DNA of 64,000 nt from assembly GCF_030412015.1 (NCBI RefSeq), contig NZ_JASNRD010000008.1, positions 129,987 to 193,986 of the forward strand, written 5' to 3'. The notes beneath the pieces are model-generated. The model was not told where the DNA came from. It made no database searches and was given only the letters and a program-made list of their open reading frames with translations. This document shows, in pieces, positions 38,592-47,388 of this stretch. A program made the translations under genes and the position numbers. Origin of the DNA: Massilia sp. YIM B02763. Its GTDB lineage: Bacteria > Pseudomonadota > Gammaproteobacteria > Burkholderiales > Burkholderiaceae_D. Each line of letters begins with the position of its first letter. The first letter of the stretch is position 1.

Positions 38592-41039
38592 TCACAGTGC
38601 CACGCCCACCTGCATCGGCGTGCCCTGCAGCACGGGGAGTTTCACCTCGAGCAATTTCAATTTCTCATCCCACACATGCGCCAGCGCCTTGCCGCCCGCC
38701 TCGACGCCGCGCGGCTTCACGGCGACATTGTGTACCTTCAAGACGAAGGTCCGTGCCGCCGGCTGTACGGCGCTGCCCGGCTGCGGGGCCAGCGTGATGT
38801 CCAGGCGGCCCGCGCTCGCCCTGGCGCCGAAGCGCACGAGCTCGTACTTGCCCGTCTCGTAGGCGCGCGCCGTCTGGCCGTCGTCGTCGTACAACCGGCC
38901 TTCGGAGGCCGTCACTGCCGGGTCGTGCCAGTAGTGCAGTTCGAGCTGGCGCGTCGTGTAGTCGCGCGTCGTCAGCACGGGCGTGGCCAGCGGCACGAAG
39001 GCGCCCGCACGGACGAAGGTCGGGATGTGTTCGCGAACCGTGGGCACCACTTCGATGATGCCGCCGCGATGCGGCGCGCCCGTGTAGAAATCGTACCAGG
39101 CCGCCTCCGGGTGGCCGGCGATCTTCGGGAAATACATTTCCTTGCGCGCCGCGCCCGGTTCCGTCACGGGCGCGACGAGGAAGTCCGGGCCCCACAGGTA
39201 GGTGCCGGAGATCGCGGTGGTCGGGGCCATGTCGTTGTCCGGCTCCTCGAACATCACGGGACGCATCAGCGGCATGCCGGTGCGGCTGTTCTCGAAGGCG
39301 ATCGTGTAGTTATACGGCAGCATCGCGTAGCGCAGGCGGATCGCCTCGCGCGCCAGCACCTTTACCTCGGGGGTACGGAACACGGGTTCGGCCGGCACCT
39401 GTTCCTGCGCGTGCGGACGGAAGATCGGCTGGAACACGCCGTACTGCAGCCAGCGCACGTACAGTTCGTCGTCCAGCACGGGGCCGGCAAAGCCGCCCAG
39501 GTCCGAATGCATATAGGCCTGGCCCTGCATGCCCATCTGCAGCGAGATCTCCATCTGCGACTGCAGGCCGCCCCAGCCGCGGCTGACGTCGCCGCTCCAG
39601 GGGATCATGCCGAAGCGCTGCGAGCCCGAATAGCCCGAGCGCATCAGGATGAACGGCCGCTCGGCCGGGAAATCGCGCGCATAGCCGTCGGCGATCAGGT
39701 GCGCCCATTCGTGGCCGTAGATATTATGGACCTGGTCCGCCGTCGCGACGCCGCCGGGGGTGGCGTGGCGCGCCTCGGCCGGATGCACTTCCGGCTCGCC
39801 CAGGTCGCCCCACCAGCCGGCCACGCCGCCCGCCTTCAGGTCCTTGTAGATGTTCCAGAACCAGTCGCGCGCCTGCGGCTTGAACACGTCGACGAGGCCC
39901 GTGTTCCCGAAGTAGAAATCGTAGGCGAGCGGCTTGCCGTCCTTGCCCGTGGCCAGCACGCCGGCCCGCGACGCCTCCTGCCAGCGCTTCGACGTCGTCA
40001 GGATGAACGGCTCCGTGATCAGCACGGTCTTGACGCCCTTGCGGGCAAAGTCCGCCATCATCGCTTCCGCGCGGGGGAAGCTCTCGCGGTCCCAGGCCAG
40101 GTTGCCCATCGTGCCCTTGACCGTCTTGCCGAACCAGTACAGGTCCAGCACCACGGCGTCCAGCGGGATGCCGTCCGCGGCAAACTGGTCGACGACGGCG
40201 CGCGTCTCGGCCTCCGTGTGGTAGCCGAAGCGGCTGGCGAAATTGCCGAAGGCCCAGCGCGGCGGCAGCGGCTGGCGGCCCGTCAGGCGCGTGTAGCCGT
40301 CCATCACCTCGGCCCAGTCGTCGCCGGCCACGACCTGGTAGGTCTTCGGTCCGCCCATCGTCTCGTAGCGCAGCGTGCCGTCGTGGCGGCTGTCCATTTC
40401 GAGCCAGCCGGCCTGCGGATTGTCGAAGTGGATCGCGTACTTGCGCGAGGACAGCGCCACCGGGATGCCGTAGCCCATCTGCTCGGCGCGCGCGCCGAAG
40501 CCGTACGAGGCCTTGTTGTACAGGCGGAAGCGGTTGCCGCGGCGGTTCATGCCGACGGCGCGCGACCCGGCGCCGTACAGCGCTTCGTCGTCGTTCAGCG
40601 CGAATTCCAGCGCCTCCAGCTTCTCCCCCTGCTGGTCCGCACGGCCATAGCCACGCTTCTCGGCCACCAGCGGGCGGCCCTTGTATGCGTAGGCGATGCG
40701 GAACGGCGTCTTGTCGATCGTCACGGTCATGCCGCCGGCGGCCAGTTCGATACGGCGCGCATCGGCCTTGATCTCCGCCGGCGCCGTGGCGCGCGCCAGC
40801 ACGACGGCGTGCGAACCGGGCTGCGGCTGCTGGCCCTTCGGCACGAAGGTCGTCTCGACGATGTTCGGCGCATACGAGGTGATCAGGTAGCGGCCGTCGC
40901 TGGCCGTCACCTCCAGGCCGCCGGCGATCGGCTTCATGGCGACGAAGCGCCGGTCGGCGTTCTGGGCGTGAGCAAGGGGCGCGAAGGCGGCGGTGACGGC
41001 CAGGCACAGGGCCAGGCGGGCGTGATGGGTGTTGGTCAT
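38592..41039 (-). CDS. Exported GH31 alpha-glucosidase / alpha-transglucosylase
   Basis: An 815-residue GH31 enzyme with signal peptide (cleavage after AHAQ, about 26). An N-terminal beta-domain (to about 250) is followed by the TIM barrel with DAVVLDLYWFG, nucleophile Asp about 412 in VAGWWGDLGEPEVHP, and acid/base Asp about 484 in MIPWSGDVSRGW, then C-terminal beta-domains including a DUF5110-like part. GWWxDLGEPE resembles the oligosaccharide 4-alpha-glucosyltransferase subgroup (Cellvibrio Agd31B), so transglucosylation is as likely as hydrolysis. It is divergent from the phospholipase gene. It may act on maltodextrins in the periplasm. Confidence 0.93.
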   Translation of the reverse strand: MTNTHHARLALCLAVTAAFAPLAHAQNADRRFVAMKPIAGGLEVTASDGRYLITSYAPNIVETTFVPKGQQPQPGSHAVVLARATAPAEIKADARRIELAAGGMTVTIDKTPFRIAYAYKGRPLVAEKRGYGRADQQGEKLEALEFALNDDEALYGAGSRAVGMNRRGNRFRLYNKASYGFGARAEQMGYGIPVALSSRKYAIHFDNPQAGWLEMDSRHDGTLRYETMGGPKTYQVVAGDDWAEVMDGYTRLTGRQPLPPRWAFGNFASRFGYHTEAETRAVVDQFAADGIPLDAVVLDLYWFGKTVKGTMGNLAWDRESFPRAEAMMADFARKGVKTVLITEPFILTTSKRWQEASRAGVLATGKDGKPLAYDFYFGNTGLVDVFKPQARDWFWNIYKDLKAGGVAGWWGDLGEPEVHPAEARHATPGGVATADQVHNIYGHEWAHLIADGYARDFPAERPFILMRSGYSGSQRFGMIPWSGDVSRGWGGLQSQMEISLQMGMQGQAYMHSDLGGFAGPVLDDELYVRWLQYGVFQPIFRPHAQEQVPAEPVFRTPEVKVLAREAIRLRYAMLPYNYTIAFENSRTGMPLMRPVMFEEPDNDMAPTTAISGTYLWGPDFLVAPVTEPGAARKEMYFPKIAGHPEAAWYDFYTGAPHRGGIIEVVPTVREHIPTFVRAGAFVPLATPVLTTRDYTTRQLELHYWHDPAVTASEGRLYDDDGQTARAYETGKYELVRFGARASAGRLDITLAPQPGSAVQPAARTFVLKVHNVAVKPRGVEAGGKALAHVWDEKLKLLEVKLPVLQGTPMQVGVAL

Positions 41040-41396
41040 GGTCTCGTCGTTGTCGTTGTCGGCGGCGGCGCCTCGGGCGCGCCAGCCGGATTATAAACGC
41101 ATGAGGTAGTTAATTTACAAAACGTACGCATCACCGGCCAGATGAGCCGTCTTCCTGCCCTACGTCTGCTGTAGTTTGACTACCTGGACCATATCCTGCC
41201 CACACGGAGGCTCGCAGCCGCCCTGTTTCCTTCCAATCACTAAACACGCGACGAAAGCGTTATCGTGTCATCAACATTTCACGAACGCTGCCTACTCTGG
41301 ATCGCGCTGGCGGCTTCCGCGCCAGTCCCCACCAACAACATGGACCCATCACATGCAACTGTTCGGTACCGCGTTTTCCCGCACGGAGGTACAGGC
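41040..41396. other. 357-bp divergent intergenic region (GH31 / phospholipase C)
   Basis: No gene is supported here; an in-frame extension of the phospholipase to 41265 lacks an SD and family similarity. It is less GC-rich than its flanks near 41095-41135. A small imperfect hairpin GTAG-TTTGA-CTAC lies at about 41170-41185. It presumably contains both promoters, but no convincing -35/-10 pair could be assigned. Confidence 0.5.
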
Positions 41397-43565
41397 ATGA
41401 GCCGCCGCGACTTCCTCCGCACACTCGCCCAGGCAGGCGGCGCCAGCGCCGTGCTCGCCTCGTTCCCGCCGGCCATCCAGCGTGCGCTGGCCTTGCCGGC
41501 CAACCAGCGCACCCGCAGTCTCCAGGACGTCGAGCACATTGTCGTGCTGACGCAGGAGAACCGCAGCTTCGACCATTATTTCGGCACGATGGAAGGCGTG
41601 CGCGGCTTCGCCGACCCGTTCCCCGTCCCCGTGATGGACCGCCAGAACCTGTTCAGCCGCAAGACGGTCTTCGTGCAGCGGACGGTCGGCGGCGCCCCGG
41701 TGCCCGGCCGCCCGACCTGGCCGCAAAGCCGCGCGATCGCGCCGTTCCGCCTCAACACGGTGCAGGACTTTCCCGTCATGCGCGTGGCCGGCACGCCGCA
41801 CGCCTGGCTGGACGCCCAGCTGGCCTGGGACCACGGCCGCATGAACGACTGGTGCAACGTCAAGCAGAACCACGCGCTGGGCTACTACGCGGAAGGCGAC
41901 GTGCCGTTCCAGTTCGCGCTCGCCCGCGCGTTCACCATCTGCGACCACTACCACTGCGCCACGCAGACGGGCACCAACACGAACCGCCTGTTCCTGTTCA
42001 CGGGCCACAACGATCCGCTGGGCGCCGCCGGCGGCCCGTCGACCGACAACAGCCACGACGACTTCAATCCGGATCCGTCCACCGACTACCTGTGGACCAC
42101 GTATCCGGAAAGGCTGCAGGCGGCCGGCGTCAGCTGGCAGGTCTACCAGAACATGGCCGACAACTTCACGGACAATTCGCTGGCCGGCTTCCGCACCTTC
42201 CGCAACGCGTGGTACGGGCGTCCGGGCCATTCGCAGGCCCTGCGCGAGCGCGGCGTGAGCACGCGCGACCTCGACCTGCTCAAGGCCGACGTGCTGGCCA
42301 ACCGCCTGCCCCAGGTAAGCTGGGTCGTGGCGACGGCCGAAGGGTCCGAGCACCCCGGCCCGTCCAGCCCCGCCTCGGGCGCCGACTACATCGCACGCGT
42401 GCTGGACGCCCTGACGGCCAACCCGGACAGCTGGAGCAAGACGGTCCTGCTGATCAACTTCGACGAGAACGACGGCTTCTTCGACCACATGCCGCCGCCG
42501 GCCGTGCCGTCGTACACGAGCTACAGCAGCGACCCGGCGCAGGCCCGCTTCGCCGGGGCCTCGACGGTCGACACGACGGGCGAATACCACCACATCCAGA
42601 ACGGCGCGGATGCGCGCACGCTGCACCGCCCGTACGGACTGGGGCCGCGCGTGCCGATGTACGTGATCTCGCCGTGGACGCGGGGCGGCTGGGTCAATTC
42701 GCAGGTCTTCGACCACACGTCCGTCGTGCGCTTCATCGAGGCGCGCTTCGGCGTGAAGGAACCCCTCATCAGCCCGTGGCGGCGCGCCGTCAGCGGCAAC
42801 CTGCTGTCGTGCTTCGACTTCGTCAATCCGCAGGACGGCGCCTTCCCGCCGCTGCCCGACACGGCCGCACGGCGCCAGCTCGCCATCAGCCTGGGGAGCA
42901 CCAAGGTGCCGGCGATCCCGTCGACGCTGACCGCGCCCGTGCAGGCCGCCGGGGTGCGCCCGGCACGCGCGCTGCCCTATGAATTGCAGGTGCAGGCGCA
43001 AACGGCGGCCGGCCTGGTCGACCTCACGTTCCAGAACGCGGGCGAAGCCGGCGCCGTGTTCCACGTGTACGACCGCCTCGCGCTGGACCAGATCCCGCGG
43101 CGCTATACGGTCGAAGCGGGCAAGCAACTCACCGGACGCTGGGCCGCGACGGCCGCCTACGACCTATGGGTGCTGGGGCCGAACGGCTTCCACCGCCACG
43201 TCGCGGGCGACGTGCGCCGTGCCGCCGACGCCGCGTGGCCGGAGATGAACCTGCAGGCGGACCGCCGCGCCGGCGAGCTGGTGATCGAACTGGTGAACAA
43301 CGGCACCCAGCCCTGCGTGTTCCAGCTCGCGTCGAACAAGTACGCGACGAACCGGATCCCCGACGTGCGCGTGCCGCCGCGCTCGCGCAGCACCGTGCGG
43401 ATCCCGCTGGCGGCGAGCTCCAACTGGTACGACGTCAGCCTGCGCGTGAGCGGCCTGCCCGGCTGGCTGCGGCGCTTCGCCGGCCACCTGGAAAACGGCC
43501 TGCCGTCGATCAGCGACCCGGCGATGCAGGGCCCGGCCCAGCTCGACCAGTACCGCGTCAACTAA
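41397..43565 (+). CDS. Tat-exported phosphocholine-specific phospholipase C
   Basis: A 722-residue phospholipase C of the PlcH/PlcN/acid-phosphatase superfamily. The N-terminus has a Tat signal (MSRRDFLRTLAQAGGASAVL). The catalytic region has IVVLTQENRSFDHYFGTMEG with the conserved ENRSFDHYFG, then DWCNVKQNHALGYY, AFTICDHYHCATQTGTNTNR, LLINFDENDGFFDHMPPP and RVPMYVISPWTRGGWVNSQV. Two C-terminal beta-domains (DUF756-like; about 500-690) match the PlcH family. GGAGG precedes ATG 41397. A PEP-CTERM gene follows 18 bp downstream, an unusual partner. It probably releases phosphate and choline from host or environmental phospholipids. Confidence 0.94.
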   Translation: MSRRDFLRTLAQAGGASAVLASFPPAIQRALALPANQRTRSLQDVEHIVVLTQENRSFDHYFGTMEGVRGFADPFPVPVMDRQNLFSRKTVFVQRTVGGAPVPGRPTWPQSRAIAPFRLNTVQDFPVMRVAGTPHAWLDAQLAWDHGRMNDWCNVKQNHALGYYAEGDVPFQFALARAFTICDHYHCATQTGTNTNRLFLFTGHNDPLGAAGGPSTDNSHDDFNPDPSTDYLWTTYPERLQAAGVSWQVYQNMADNFTDNSLAGFRTFRNAWYGRPGHSQALRERGVSTRDLDLLKADVLANRLPQVSWVVATAEGSEHPGPSSPASGADYIARVLDALTANPDSWSKTVLLINFDENDGFFDHMPPPAVPSYTSYSSDPAQARFAGASTVDTTGEYHHIQNGADARTLHRPYGLGPRVPMYVISPWTRGGWVNSQVFDHTSVVRFIEARFGVKEPLISPWRRAVSGNLLSCFDFVNPQDGAFPPLPDTAARRQLAISLGSTKVPAIPSTLTAPVQAAGVRPARALPYELQVQAQTAAGLVDLTFQNAGEAGAVFHVYDRLALDQIPRRYTVEAGKQLTGRWAATAAYDLWVLGPNGFHRHVAGDVRRAADAAWPEMNLQADRRAGELVIELVNNGTQPCVFQLASNKYATNRIPDVRVPPRSRSTVRIPLAASSNWYDVSLRVSGLPGWLRRFAGHLENGLPSISDPAMQGPAQLDQYRVN

Positions 43566-43583
43566 CCCGCAAAGGAAACGACC

Positions 43584-44267
43584 ATGACACTACGATGCAT
43601 CCTCGGCGCGGCGCTGCTCGCCGCCGCCTGCGCCAGCCAGGCGGCCGTGATCTACGGCAGCAACCTCGTCGTCAACGGCGACGCCGAAGCCGGCACGACG
43701 GGATGGAACGGCTATGGCGGCTACGGCATGATCCAGTCGGTGAACTACGGCAGCAACTGGGTGCTGCCCACGCAGCCGGGGCCGGCCGACCGCGGCCATG
43801 GCCTGTTCGCCGGCACCGGCCAGTACGCCGCCGCCTGGCAGACGCTGGACTTCGGCACGGCGACGACGCAGGCGACCGCGTTCTCCCTGAGCGGCTGGCT
43901 GGGCGGCTGGGCCGACCAGGGCGACAACGCGCTGTTCTACGTGCAGTTCCTCGACGAATCCGGCATGGAGATCGGCGGCGCGTCGCTCGGTCCCGTGACC
44001 CCGGAAGACCGCGACGGCCAGACGGGCCTGTGGTACCGCGCGTCGGAAGGACTGATGCCGACGGGGACCCACGCCGTGTCGTTCTGGCTGTCGATGGAGC
44101 GGCTCGCCTCGACGGACAACGACGGCTATGCCGACAACCTGTCGTTCATCCTGCAGGCGCAGGAAGGCGAGGTGCCGGAACCCGGCATCGCCGCGACGTT
44201 CGCGCTGGGCCTGGGCATGCTGGGCTGGGCGCGCCAGCGCGGGAAGGGGCTGCGCGGCGGCCGCTGA
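43584..44267 (+). CDS. PEP-CTERM sorting-signal protein
   Basis: A 227-residue exported protein. Signal peptide (LRCILGAALLAAACASQAA), mature part opening VIYGSNLVVNGDAEAGTTGW, a jelly-roll-like carbohydrate-binding-type core with GLWYRASEGLMPTGTHAVSF, and a C-terminal sorting signal: VPEPGIAATFALGLGMLGWA then basic RQRGKGLRGGR. The VPEP-TM-basic tail is the exosortase/PEP-CTERM signal; an exosortase must be elsewhere in the genome. Only 18 bp separate it from the phospholipase gene, so the two are probably cotranscribed. The NLVxNGDxE opening is common among PEP-CTERM surface and biofilm proteins. Confidence 0.9.
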   Translation: MTLRCILGAALLAAACASQAAVIYGSNLVVNGDAEAGTTGWNGYGGYGMIQSVNYGSNWVLPTQPGPADRGHGLFAGTGQYAAAWQTLDFGTATTQATAFSLSGWLGGWADQGDNALFYVQFLDESGMEIGGASLGPVTPEDRDGQTGLWYRASEGLMPTGTHAVSFWLSMERLASTDNDGYADNLSFILQAQEGEVPEPGIAATFALGLGMLGWARQRGKGLRGGR

Positions 44268-44393
44268 AGCGGCTTGCCGCGCGCGTGCGCCACCGGTTCC
44301 CGGGTGGCGATCGGGTATCATCGCTCGCAACGAGGCGCCGACCGGCCACCGGCCGGCGGCGCCTGTCCGCAGACCATGAACCCGGATGACACC

Positions 44394-45173
44394 ATGCGAA
44401 TCGCCACCTTCAACGTCAACAGCATCAACACCCGTCTCGGCGCCCTCCTCCAGTGGCTCGACGAGACGCAACCGGACGTCGCCTGCCTGCAGGAGCTCAA
44501 GGCGCCGCAAGACAAGTTTCCCGAAGCGGAGATCCGCGCCGCCGGCTATTCCCCCATCTGGCACGGCCAGAAAAGCTGGAACGGGGTGGCGATCCTCGCG
44601 CGCGGGGTCGAGCCCAAGGAGCTGCAGCGCGGCCTGCCCGGCGACCCGTCGGACGAACAGAGCCGCTACATCGAGGCGGAGGTGAACGGTGTGATCGTCG
44701 CGGGCCTGTATCTCCCGAACGGCAACCCGGCGCCCGGTCCCAAGTACGACTACAAGCTGGCCTGGATGGAGCGCCTGCGCCTGCGCGCCCAGGACTTCAT
44801 CGACAGCGGCAAGCCCGTCGTCATCGCCGGCGACTTCAACGTGATCCCGACGCCGGACGACGTCTACAAGCCGGAGCGCTGGGTCGACGACGCCCTGTTC
44901 CGCGTCGAGACCCGCGCGGCCTGGGAGCGCCTGCTCGCACAGGGCTGGACGGATTCGCTGCGCGCCACGCACCCCGGCGAAACCATCTACACGTTCTGGG
45001 ATTATTTCCGCGATGCCTATGGGCGCAATGCCGGCCTGCGCATCGACCACCTGCTGCTCAGCCCATCGCTGGCGCCGCACCTGAAGGCGGCCGGCGTCGA
45101 CCGCGACGTGCGCGGCCGCGAGAAGCCCAGCGACCACGCGCCGACCTGGGTCGAATTCGACTGGAAAAAGTGA
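44394..45173 (+). CDS. xthA: Exodeoxyribonuclease III
   Basis: A 259-residue AP endonuclease/3'-5' exonuclease of base-excision repair. Family motifs: MRIATFNVNSINTRL, VACLQELKAP (catalytic Glu), GLYLPNGNP, DYKLAWMERLRL, VIAGDFNVIPTPDD (Asp/Asn), GLRIDHLLLS and KPSDHAPTWVEF (catalytic His). An in-frame ATG 18 nt upstream (44376) is possible, but the chosen start matches the family. Its stop codon TGA abuts the TetR stop on the other strand, forming the palindrome TGATCA, so the two convergent genes have no intergenic DNA. Confidence 0.96.
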   Translation: MRIATFNVNSINTRLGALLQWLDETQPDVACLQELKAPQDKFPEAEIRAAGYSPIWHGQKSWNGVAILARGVEPKELQRGLPGDPSDEQSRYIEAEVNGVIVAGLYLPNGNPAPGPKYDYKLAWMERLRLRAQDFIDSGKPVVIAGDFNVIPTPDDVYKPERWVDDALFRVETRAAWERLLAQGWTDSLRATHPGETIYTFWDYFRDAYGRNAGLRIDHLLLSPSLAPHLKAAGVDRDVRGREKPSDHAPTWVEFDWKK

Positions 45174-45800
45174 TCAGGCCGCGACCGGCGGTTGCATGAG
45201 GACCATGCCGACCATGCGCAGCGCGCTGTCGGTAACGCGTTCGATGCCAGGCTGGTAGCCGTCGTCGATCCAGCGCAGCGCGATGTGGATCACGCCGCCC
45301 ACGATGCCGGCCCGCAGCAGCGGGTCGGTGGGCATGTCCGGCGGCGCCACCTGGCCCGCCACCGCGTCGCCGATCTGGCGCAGCGCATCGTCGAACGCCT
45401 TGTCGACAGCGCGGCTCACGCCGCGGATCTCCACCAGGAACACGCGCGCAGACTGCGGCTCGCGCTGCAGCGCCGCCAGGTAGGTATGCAGCATCGCCTG
45501 CGCCCGCGCGATGCGGTCCTGGCCGGCCTGCTCCGCCGCCTCCAGGATCTGCCCCATCACCGAACACGTGACGTGGTTGAAGCACGCGATCAGCAGTTCC
45601 TCGCTGTTGGCGAAGGATTCGTAGAAATAGCGTTCGGTGAGGCCGGCCGCCTCGCAGACCGCCTTGACGGTCGCATGACGGTAGCCACGCTCGCCATACA
45701 CGGCCACGCCGGCGGCGATGAGCTGGCCGCGCCGCTGCGCGCGGCGCTCGTCCTGGGGTACGCCCCGGTAGGTCCGGGAAGGGGTTGATACAGAAGCCAT
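45174..45800 (-). CDS. TetR-family repressor divergent from monooxygenase operon
   Basis: A 208-residue TetR regulator. The HTH is in ERGYRHATVKAVCEAAGLTERYFYESF, followed by the NSEELLIACF entry to the ligand domain; the C-terminal all-helical domain is variable and has LRAGIVGGVIHIALRWIDDG. It starts at ATG 45800 (a GTG 15 nt upstream is possible; neither has a clear SD). It is divergent from the FMO-SDR-hydrolase operon with 85 bp between starts, and two nested inverted repeats in that gap are likely its operators. Repression of itself and the operon, relieved by a ketone or lipid-like ligand, is the simplest model. Confidence 0.92.
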   Translation of the reverse strand: MASVSTPSRTYRGVPQDERRAQRRGQLIAAGVAVYGERGYRHATVKAVCEAAGLTERYFYESFANSEELLIACFNHVTCSVMGQILEAAEQAGQDRIARAQAMLHTYLAALQREPQSARVFLVEIRGVSRAVDKAFDDALRQIGDAVAGQVAPPDMPTDPLLRAGIVGGVIHIALRWIDDGYQPGIERVTDSALRMVGMVLMQPPVAA

Positions 45801-45816
45801 ATAGTATTTTCGCACA

Positions 45817-45876
45817 GAATCTTGTCATCCCATTTGTGACAATATACAGTGTCAAGTTCCAACAACGACAAGATTC
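45817..45876. promoter_or_regulatory. Nested inverted repeats in the tetR-monooxygenase promoter region
   Basis: Outer pair: GAATCTTGTC (45817-45826) and GACAAGATTC (45867-45876), perfect 10-bp arms 40 bp apart. Inner pair: TGACA (45837-45841) and TGTCA (45850-45854), extending to TTGTGACA and TGTCAAG. Their centres are within one base of each other (about 45845.5 and 45846.5). The outer right arm ends 9 bp before the monooxygenase ATG. This fits cooperative binding of TetR dimers or looping across the divergent promoters. Confidence 0.75.
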
Positions 45877-45885
45877 CGAGACAGC

Positions 45886-47388
45886 ATGCATCCCTCCCAT
45901 CCGGCCACGCCCGACGGCGGCGAGGACGACGCCGCCGACATCTTCGATGTGCTGATCGTCGGCGCTGGCTTGTCCGGCATCGGCGCGGCCTGGCACCTGC
46001 AGCGCCATTGCCCCGGCAAGCGCTATGCGATCCTGGAAGCCCGCGCCGCCATGGGCGGCACCTGGGACCTGTTCCGCTATCCCGGCGTGCGCTCCGATTC
46101 CGACATGTACACGCTGGGCTACGCCTTCGCCCCCTGGACCGCCGGCAAGGCGATCGCCGACGGGCCGTCCATCCGCGCCTATATCGAGGACACGGCGCGC
46201 CGCCACGGCATCGAGCGCAGGATCCGCTTCGGCCACAAGGTCGTGGCGGCGTCCTGGCGCAGCGCCGACGCCTGCTGGAGCGTGCAGGTGGAGTACGCCG
46301 GCGCCAGGCGGCAGCTGCGCACCCGTTTCCTGTACCTGTGCAGCGGCTACTACAGCTACGACGAGGCGTACCGCCCGCGCTTTCCGGGCGAGGACACCTT
46401 CCGCGGCCGTATCGTCCAGCCGCAGTTCTGGCCGGCGGACCTCGATTGGACGGGCCAGCGCGTCGTCGTCGTCGGCAGCGGCGCCACGGCCGTCACGCTG
46501 GTGCCGTCGATGGCGCCGCGCGCGGCCCACGTGACGATGCTGCAGCGCTCCCCGACCTATATCGTCAACCGCCCTTCCGAATACGGTTTCGCGCGCAAGC
46601 TGCGGCGCCGGCTGCCGGAACGCGCCGCCTATGCGCTCACGCGCTGGCGCGTGATCGTCGAGAGCATGCTGATGTACCGCGTCGTGCGCGCCCGGCCGGA
46701 ACTGGCGAAGCAGAAAATCGTCGCGATGGCGCGGCGCCAGCTGGGGCCGGGCTACGACGTCGGCACGCATTTCACGCCCGCCTACCAACCGTGGGACCAG
46801 CGCATCTGCGTGGCGCCGGACGGCGACCTGTTCAAGGCGATCAGGAGCGGCCGCGCCTCGGTCGCCACCGACCACATCGAACGCTTCGACGCCGACGGCC
46901 TCGTGCTGCGCTCGGGACGCAAGCTGGCCGCCGACCTCGTCGTGATGGCGACCGGCCTGCAGATCCGGCTGCTGGGCGGCAGCGCCGTCACCGTCGACGG
47001 CGAACCCTTCGATCCGAACCGCGCGATGTCGTACAAGGGCATGATGCTCACCGGGCTGCCGAACTGCATCCTGACCTTCGGCTATACCAACGCTTCCTGG
47101 ACGCTGAAGGCCGACCTCACCGCATCCTGGGCCTGCCGCCTGTTGCGGCGCATGGACAGGAAAGGCGACGCGATCGCCGTCGTCCGGCGCGACCCGGCGG
47201 CCGAGCCGGCGCCCTTCCTCGATTTCACGTCCGGCTACGTGCGCCGCGCCGCGCACCTGCTGCCGCAACAGGGCACGCGCCGGCCCTGGCGCGTGCACCA
47301 GGACTTCCTGATGGACATGCTGACCATCCGCTTCGGCCGCCTGGCCGACGGCACGCTGCGCTTCGGCGCGAAAGGAACCTTGCCTTGA
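45886..47388 (+). CDS. Flavin-dependent (Baeyer-Villiger-type) monooxygenase with variant fingerprint
   Basis: A 500-residue FAD/NADPH monooxygenase. First Rossmann motif VLIVGAGLSGIGAAWHLQ (GxGxxG 26-31), GGTWDLFRYPGVRSDSD in the FAD domain, second Rossmann motif VVVVGSGATAVTLV (about 197-202), and VVMATGLQI near 360. The Baeyer-Villiger fingerprint FxGxxxHxxxWP is present at 172-183 but reads F-R-G-R-I-V-Q-P-Q-F-W-P: the His is Gln178 (codon CAG 46417-46419). Closest in pattern to EthA/MymA-like BVMOs. It would convert ketones to esters or S-oxygenate sulfides. First gene of a coupled operon with an SDR and a hydrolase. No clear SD precedes the ATG. Confidence 0.92.
   Translation: MHPSHPATPDGGEDDAADIFDVLIVGAGLSGIGAAWHLQRHCPGKRYAILEARAAMGGTWDLFRYPGVRSDSDMYTLGYAFAPWTAGKAIADGPSIRAYIEDTARRHGIERRIRFGHKVVAASWRSADACWSVQVEYAGARRQLRTRFLYLCSGYYSYDEAYRPRFPGEDTFRGRIVQPQFWPADLDWTGQRVVVVGSGATAVTLVPSMAPRAAHVTMLQRSPTYIVNRPSEYGFARKLRRRLPERAAYALTRWRVIVESMLMYRVVRARPELAKQKIVAMARRQLGPGYDVGTHFTPAYQPWDQRICVAPDGDLFKAIRSGRASVATDHIERFDADGLVLRSGRKLAADLVVMATGLQIRLLGGSAVTVDGEPFDPNRAMSYKGMMLTGLPNCILTFGYTNASWTLKADLTASWACRLLRRMDRKGDAIAVVRRDPAAEPAPFLDFTSGYVRRAAHLLPQQGTRRPWRVHQDFLMDMLTIRFGRLADGTLRFGAKGTLP

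Noticed and set aside
45058-47298. 746-codon minus-strand frame across tetR and the monooxygenase
   Set aside because: Antisense to the monooxygenase; no recognisable sequence.
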